Shown: positions 5,480 to 8,846 of the stretch, in pieces
Layout: every line of letters begins with the position of its first letter
Numbering within the stretch: the stretch's first letter is position 1
NCBI GenBank assembly: GCA_003152975.1
Contig: PMBP01000287.1
Location: forward strand, 1-8,846
Direction of reading: 5' to 3'
From: Phycisphaerales bacterium
Lineage (GTDB): Bacteria > Planctomycetota > Phycisphaerae > Sedimentisphaerales > Anaerohalosphaeraceae
DNA length: 8,846 nt
Position numbers and translations under genes: made by a program
Notes under the pieces: generated by a model
What the model saw: only the letters and a program-made list of their open reading frames with translations
Databases searched by the model: none
Told to the model about the DNA's origin: nothing

Positions 5480-6988
5480 GTGGTATCTGACCGCGTCCTG
5501 GCACAGCAGGGGGGCTATCGCCTCCGCATGGAGGGCATACACAAACGCTTCGGCGCGACGATCGCGCTGGCGGGGGTGGACCTGTCCGTTCGCGGCGGCG
5601 AGGTCCTGGCTTTGGTCGGCGAAAACGGCGCGGGCAAAAGCACGCTGATGAAGGTCCTCTCCGGAGCCCACGCGGCCGACGAAGGCCGGATGTGGCTCGA
5701 CGACAAACCTTATCAGCCCCGCAATCCCCTCGATGCCCGCCGGGCGGGCGTGGGGATGATCTATCAGGAGCTGTCGCTGGCGCGGCACATGTCGGTGATG
5801 GAAAACATTCTGCTCGGCATGGAGCCCACCCACGGACCGCTGATGGACTGGACCGCAATCCGCCGGCGCGCCGCTGACGCGATGAGCCAGCTCGACCGCC
5901 CCGATATCCCGCTGGATATCCCCGTAATGCGGCTGTCGGTCGCCGAGCAGCAGATGGTCGAGATCGCCCGCGCGGTGGCCGTCGGCTGCCGCGTGCTGGT
6001 GCTTGACGAGCCGACCAGCAGTCTGACGCGAAAGGATATTGTACACCTGTTTAATCTTGTCCGTCGGCTCCGCTCGCAGGGCCACGCAATCGTCTATATT
6101 TCGCATTTTCTCGAGGAGGTCCGCGAAATCTCCGATCGCTTCACCGTTCTCCGCGACGGCCAGAGCGTCGGCGGCGGAATCACCTCCGAGGTTCCCACCG
6201 AGCGGATCATCTCCATGATGGTCGGTCGAACGGTCGATGAGCTGTACCCCCGCTCTTTGCGAACGCCCGGCGAGATCCTGCTGCAAATCGATGGGCTCTC
6301 CGGCCAGGGTAAGCCCCGCTCGGCGAGCTTGACCCTTCGCCGCGGCGAGGTCCTCGGCGTTGCCGGCCTGGTCGGCGCCGGACGCACAGAGCTGCTGCGG
6401 ACGATCTTCGGCCTCTCACCTGTCCGCGGCGGAACAGTCCGCGTCGGCGCCTTTACCGGTACGGCTACGCCGCATCGCCGCTGGCAGCAGGGAGTCGGCA
6501 TCGTCAGCGAAGACCGCAAGCAGGAAGGCCTGGCCGTCTCGCTGAGTATCACCGACAACCTCACCCTGTCGCGCCTTCCCCGCTGGATAACCCCCTCAGG
6601 CCAGGACCGCCAGGCATCCCGCTGGATCGGCCGCCTGGCCGTCAAGTGCCGCAGCCCGCGCCAGAGCGTCGTGGACCTGTCCGGCGGCAACCAGCAGAAA
6701 GTCGCCGTCGCCCGCCTGCTCCATCACGATGTCGATGTGCTGCTCTTGGATGAGCCCACCCGCGGCATCGATGTTGGCTCCAAGGCCCAGATCTATCAGG
6801 TCATCGACGATCTGGCCTGTCGCGGCAAGGCCGTCCTGATGGTCAGCAGCTACCTGCCCGAGTTGATGGGCGTGTGCGACCGCGTCGCCGTGATGTGCCG
6901 CGGTGTGCTGTTGCCCGCGCGGCCCGTCGCCGAAATCGACGAACACCAAATCATGGCCGAGGCCACCGGTTCCGGAGATACCGTATGA
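5480..6988 (+). CDS. Sugar ABC transporter ATP-binding protein with two nucleotide-binding domains (RbsA/MglA/XylG family)
   Basis: Cytoplasmic ATPase that powers sugar import, with both ATP-binding cassettes in one 502-residue chain, close to E. coli RbsA in length. NBD1 (about 13-245) is complete: Walker A GENGAGKST (47-55), Q-loop IYQE (Gln96), signature LSVAEQQ (152-158), Walker B VLVLDEPTS (172-180) and switch His209. NBD2 (about 265-495) has the family's degenerate Walker A, GLVGAGRTE (296-304), with Arg302 in place of Lys. It keeps the SEDRKQEG motif (343-350), a canonical LSGGNQQ signature (400-406) and Walker B LLLDEPTRG (421-429). The weakened NBD2 P-loop is normal for this family, so NBD1 probably does most of the hydrolysis. 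The start is a GTG with GGGAG (5467-5471) upstream. An ATG at 5528 would drop 16 residues without touching a motif and cannot be excluded. The stop overlaps the permease ATG. Confidence 0.95.
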   Translation: MVSDRVLAQQGGYRLRMEGIHKRFGATIALAGVDLSVRGGEVLALVGENGAGKSTLMKVLSGAHAADEGRMWLDDKPYQPRNPLDARRAGVGMIYQELSLARHMSVMENILLGMEPTHGPLMDWTAIRRRAADAMSQLDRPDIPLDIPVMRLSVAEQQMVEIARAVAVGCRVLVLDEPTSSLTRKDIVHLFNLVRRLRSQGHAIVYISHFLEEVREISDRFTVLRDGQSVGGGITSEVPTERIISMMVGRTVDELYPRSLRTPGEILLQIDGLSGQGKPRSASLTLRRGEVLGVAGLVGAGRTELLRTIFGLSPVRGGTVRVGAFTGTATPHRRWQQGVGIVSEDRKQEGLAVSLSITDNLTLSRLPRWITPSGQDRQASRWIGRLAVKCRSPRQSVVDLSGGNQQKVAVARLLHHDVDVLLLDEPTRGIDVGSKAQIYQVIDDLACRGKAVLMVSSYLPELMGVCDRVAVMCRGVLLPARPVAEIDEHQIMAEATGSGDTV

Positions 6989-7971
6989 ATCCTTCCCCCG
7001 AATTGACGACCCCCTCCCGTTTCAGCGCCGGCGAACTGATCGGCAAACTCGGCCCGCTGATCGGTCTGGTCTTCGTGCTGGCCCTGTTTTCGATTCTGGC
7101 CCCGGCGACCTTTCCGACGCTGAACAACTTCGAGTTAATCCTTCGCCAGACGGCCGTCGTCGGTACCGCCGCACTCGGCATGACGCTGATCATCATTGCC
7201 GGCGGTATCGACCTGTCCGTCGGTTCCGGCATCGCCCTCTATACCGTCGTGATCGCTTTGCTGCTCCGCGGCGGCGTACATCCGCTCCTGGCAGCCGCCG
7301 GAGGGATCGCCGCCGCGGCCTTCTGCGGCGGCGTGATCGGATTCCTCATCACGCGGCTGGGCCTGGCGCCGTTCATCATCACGCTGGGCATGTGGGGCGT
7401 GCTCCGCGGCGCCGCCAAAGGACTGGCGAACAACTCGATGGTCTATCCGCCCGCCACCGGCCTCAATGAACTCCTCCAGCCGCTCAGCGCCGACTTCATC
7501 TGGTTCCTCACACCCGGGGCCTGGATCATGCTGGTCCTGGCGGCGGTCGTCGCCCTGATGCTCCGCTATACGCGGTTTGGCCGTCACATTTTCGCCATCG
7601 GCTCCAACGAGCAGACGGCCCGCCTGTGCGGCATTCATGTCGAAAATACCAAGCTGCGGATCTACATGCTCGCCGCCGCCTTCGCCGGCGTCGCGGGCAT
7701 CCTGCAATTCTCCTACCTGACGATGGGCGACCCGACCACCGCCGATGGCATGGAGCTCAACATCATCGCCGCCGTCGTCATCGGCGGGGCGTCTCTGTCC
7801 GGCGGGCAGGGTTCGGTCCTTGGCTCTCTGGTTGGTGCGCTGATCATGACTATCGTCTCCAACGGCTGCACGAAGATGGGGCTGGCCAACTGGGTCGAGC
7901 AGATCGTCACCGGCTGCATCATCGTCCTGGCCGTCGCCCTCGACCGCCTCCGCCAGCGGCGGATGAGCTGA
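6985..7971 (+). CDS. Sugar ABC transporter permease (RbsC-like, BPD_transp_2 family)
   Basis: Inner-membrane channel subunit, expected to work as a homodimer with the two-domain ATPase and the binding lipoprotein. At 328 residues it is typical for RbsC. Hydrophobic segments lie roughly at 23-40, 54-72, 78-95, 99-123, 126-141, 180-194, 226-245, 258-275, 277-292 and 305-320. Family motifs are IIIAGGIDLSVGS (69-81), the cytoplasmic ATPase-contacting loop RFGRHIFAIGSNEQTARLCGI (within 197-217), and VIGGASLSGGQGSVLGSLVGA (within 265-285). The start at 6985 overlaps the ATPase stop as ATGA, with GGAG at 6973-6976. The same frame is open further upstream to an ATG at 6874, but that lies inside the ATPase gene and would add polar arginine-rich residues, so it is rejected. 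The solute is not determined by this sequence. Confidence 0.94.
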   Translation: MNPSPELTTPSRFSAGELIGKLGPLIGLVFVLALFSILAPATFPTLNNFELILRQTAVVGTAALGMTLIIIAGGIDLSVGSGIALYTVVIALLLRGGVHPLLAAAGGIAAAAFCGGVIGFLITRLGLAPFIITLGMWGVLRGAAKGLANNSMVYPPATGLNELLQPLSADFIWFLTPGAWIMLVLAAVVALMLRYTRFGRHIFAIGSNEQTARLCGIHVENTKLRIYMLAAAFAGVAGILQFSYLTMGDPTTADGMELNIIAAVVIGGASLSGGQGSVLGSLVGALIMTIVSNGCTKMGLANWVEQIVTGCIIVLAVALDRLRQRRMS

Positions 7972-7983
7972 TCGGAAATTTTC

Positions 7984-8846
7984 ATGCTTCGTCTTCCGCG
8001 ATACTCCATCGGGATCGGCGACCGTTTCGCTCATCAGGGCTGCGCCCAGCTTGATGCCCTGATTGCCGCCGAGGGCAAAGGCGTGGAGATCACGCCGGTC
8101 TGGAACAAATCCTTCCGCGAGCACAGCATCATCGGTACCCAGCCGCCCAGCGTTCGCGACGAGGCCGACCGGGCCGTCCGGCAGAAGGGATGGAAGCGGC
8201 CGTACTTTGTTGACGCCGACCACATCAATCTCAAGATTGTCGATGGATTTCTCGATTGTTCGGATTTCTTCACCCTCGATGTCGCCGACTTCATCGGCCT
8301 GACCCCCACCCCCGCCGACCTCGACGCCTTCATTACCCGCCACAAGGATCTGACGGCCATCCGCACAATCCCCGGCATCCCCGATCCATTGGCCATCGAC
8401 GAATCGTCGCTCCGCAGTATCGCCGGCAAATACCTTGTCGCCGTCTGCGAAGCGGGAAAAATCTACCGCCGCATCGAACAGGCCAAAGGCCCCGGCAGCT
8501 TTGTTACCGAAGTCTCGATGGACGAATCCAACGAGCCGCAAACGCCCGTCGATCTGCTGGTGATCCTGGCGGCCCTGGCCGACGAAGGCATCCCCGCCCA
8601 GACGATCGCTCCCAAGTTCGCCGGCCGCTTCAACAAGGGCGTGGACTATGTTGGTGATCGGGACCTCTTCGAGCGGCAATTCCGCGATGACCTGGCCGTG
8701 ATCCGTTTTGCCCCGCCGCGACTCGGCCTCCCGGACACCCTCAAGCTCAGCGTCCATTCCGGTAGCGACAAGTTCTCACTGTATCCGATCATCCATCGCG
8801 CCCTGCGGGATTTTGACGCCGGCCTGCACCTCAAGACCGCCGGCAC
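7984..8846 (+). CDS. uxaE: UxaE (tagaturonate epimerase) family protein, N-terminal 287 residues; 3' end outside window
   Basis: Family known from Thermotoga UxaE, a metal-dependent enzyme interconverting D-tagaturonate and D-fructuronate in hexuronate catabolism. The frame opens with ATG at 7984 and runs without a stop to the window edge. Recognisable blocks are IGIGDRFAHQG (9-19), VWNKSFREHSIIGTQPP (39-55), YFVDADHINL (74-83), SDFFTLDVADFIG (93-105), EVSMDESNEPQTP (176-188), LSVHSGSDKFSLYP (255-268) and HLKTAG (282-287). Conserved Asp, His and Glu in these blocks are likely metal or substrate ligands. GGAAA at 7974-7978 serves as RBS, 12 nt after the permease stop. An in-frame stop at 7969-7971 fixes the N-terminus, so the protein lacks the longer N-terminal region I recall for the Thermotoga enzyme. 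It may therefore belong to a divergent subfamily with another ketouronate or ketose substrate. Family membership is fairly sure; the exact reaction is not. Confidence 0.8.
   Translation, partial: MLRLPRYSIGIGDRFAHQGCAQLDALIAAEGKGVEITPVWNKSFREHSIIGTQPPSVRDEADRAVRQKGWKRPYFVDADHINLKIVDGFLDCSDFFTLDVADFIGLTPTPADLDAFITRHKDLTAIRTIPGIPDPLAIDESSLRSIAGKYLVAVCEAGKIYRRIEQAKGPGSFVTEVSMDESNEPQTPVDLLVILAALADEGIPAQTIAPKFAGRFNKGVDYVGDRDLFERQFRDDLAVIRFAPPRLGLPDTLKLSVHSGSDKFSLYPIIHRALRDFDAGLHLKTAG

Noticed and set aside
5093..6286. 397-codon open frame on the minus strand across the binding-protein and ATPase genes
   Set aside because: It crosses the junction of two well-supported + strand genes and shows no domain. 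It is a codon-bias shadow.
7135..8757. 540-codon open frame on the minus strand across the permease and the UxaE-like gene
   Set aside because: Both + strand genes beneath it carry strong family motifs, while its own translation is low-complexity Gly/Asp/Ala/Arg-rich with no recognisable domain. Long antisense frames are common opposite GC-rich genes.

Overview
The window is GC-rich (my estimate is about 60% G+C). It carries nine consecutive genes, all on the + strand and tightly packed; the first and last are cut by the window edges. Nothing in it looks mobile: no IS, tRNA, rRNA, CRISPR array or phage gene was seen. The genes suggest a Gram-negative or otherwise diderm bacterium: a lipoprotein-type solute-binding protein, a full-length three-domain NifU, a long-form serine acetyltransferase and a UxaE-like sugar-acid epimerase. 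A planctomycete or related phylum would fit, but that is a low-confidence impression from gene content and style.

Region A (1-4378) is a sulfur / iron-sulfur / NAD cluster: the 3' end of cysK (cysteine synthase), cysE (serine O-acetyltransferase), nadA (quinolinate synthase, a [4Fe-4S] enzyme), nifU (Fe-S scaffold) and nifS (cysteine desulfurase). Gaps are 11, 40 and 53 nt, and nifU and nifS overlap by 4 nt (ATGA). The order reads as a pathway. CysE and CysK make cysteine, NifS takes its sulfur, NifU assembles clusters, and NadA is a client that needs one. No nitrogenase gene is visible, so NifUS is probably used here for general cluster assembly. Two proteins carry unusual cysteine-rich additions: CysE residues 94-106 and the NifS N-terminus, residues 16-22.

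Region B (4379-4487) is the only gap over 60 nt. It holds a 7-bp inverted repeat followed by TTTT (weak terminator candidate), a perfect 10-bp palindrome AAACCGGTTT resembling a LacI-family operator, a possible -35/-10 pair, and a compact 6-bp hairpin with a GTCG loop. It is the natural boundary between the two transcription units.

Region C (4488-8846) is a sugar-type ABC importer operon: a lipoprotein solute-binding protein, a duplicated-NBD ATPase (RbsA/MglA/XylG family), an RbsC-type permease, and then a partial gene of the UxaE (tagaturonate epimerase) family running off the right edge. Spacings are 5 nt, a 4-nt overlap and 12 nt, implying one transcript with translational coupling. The epimerase-family gene suggests, without proving, that the imported solute is a uronate or related sugar acid. 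This last gene is open to the window end, and a 540-codon antisense open frame lies across it, so it is easy to miss or mis-call.
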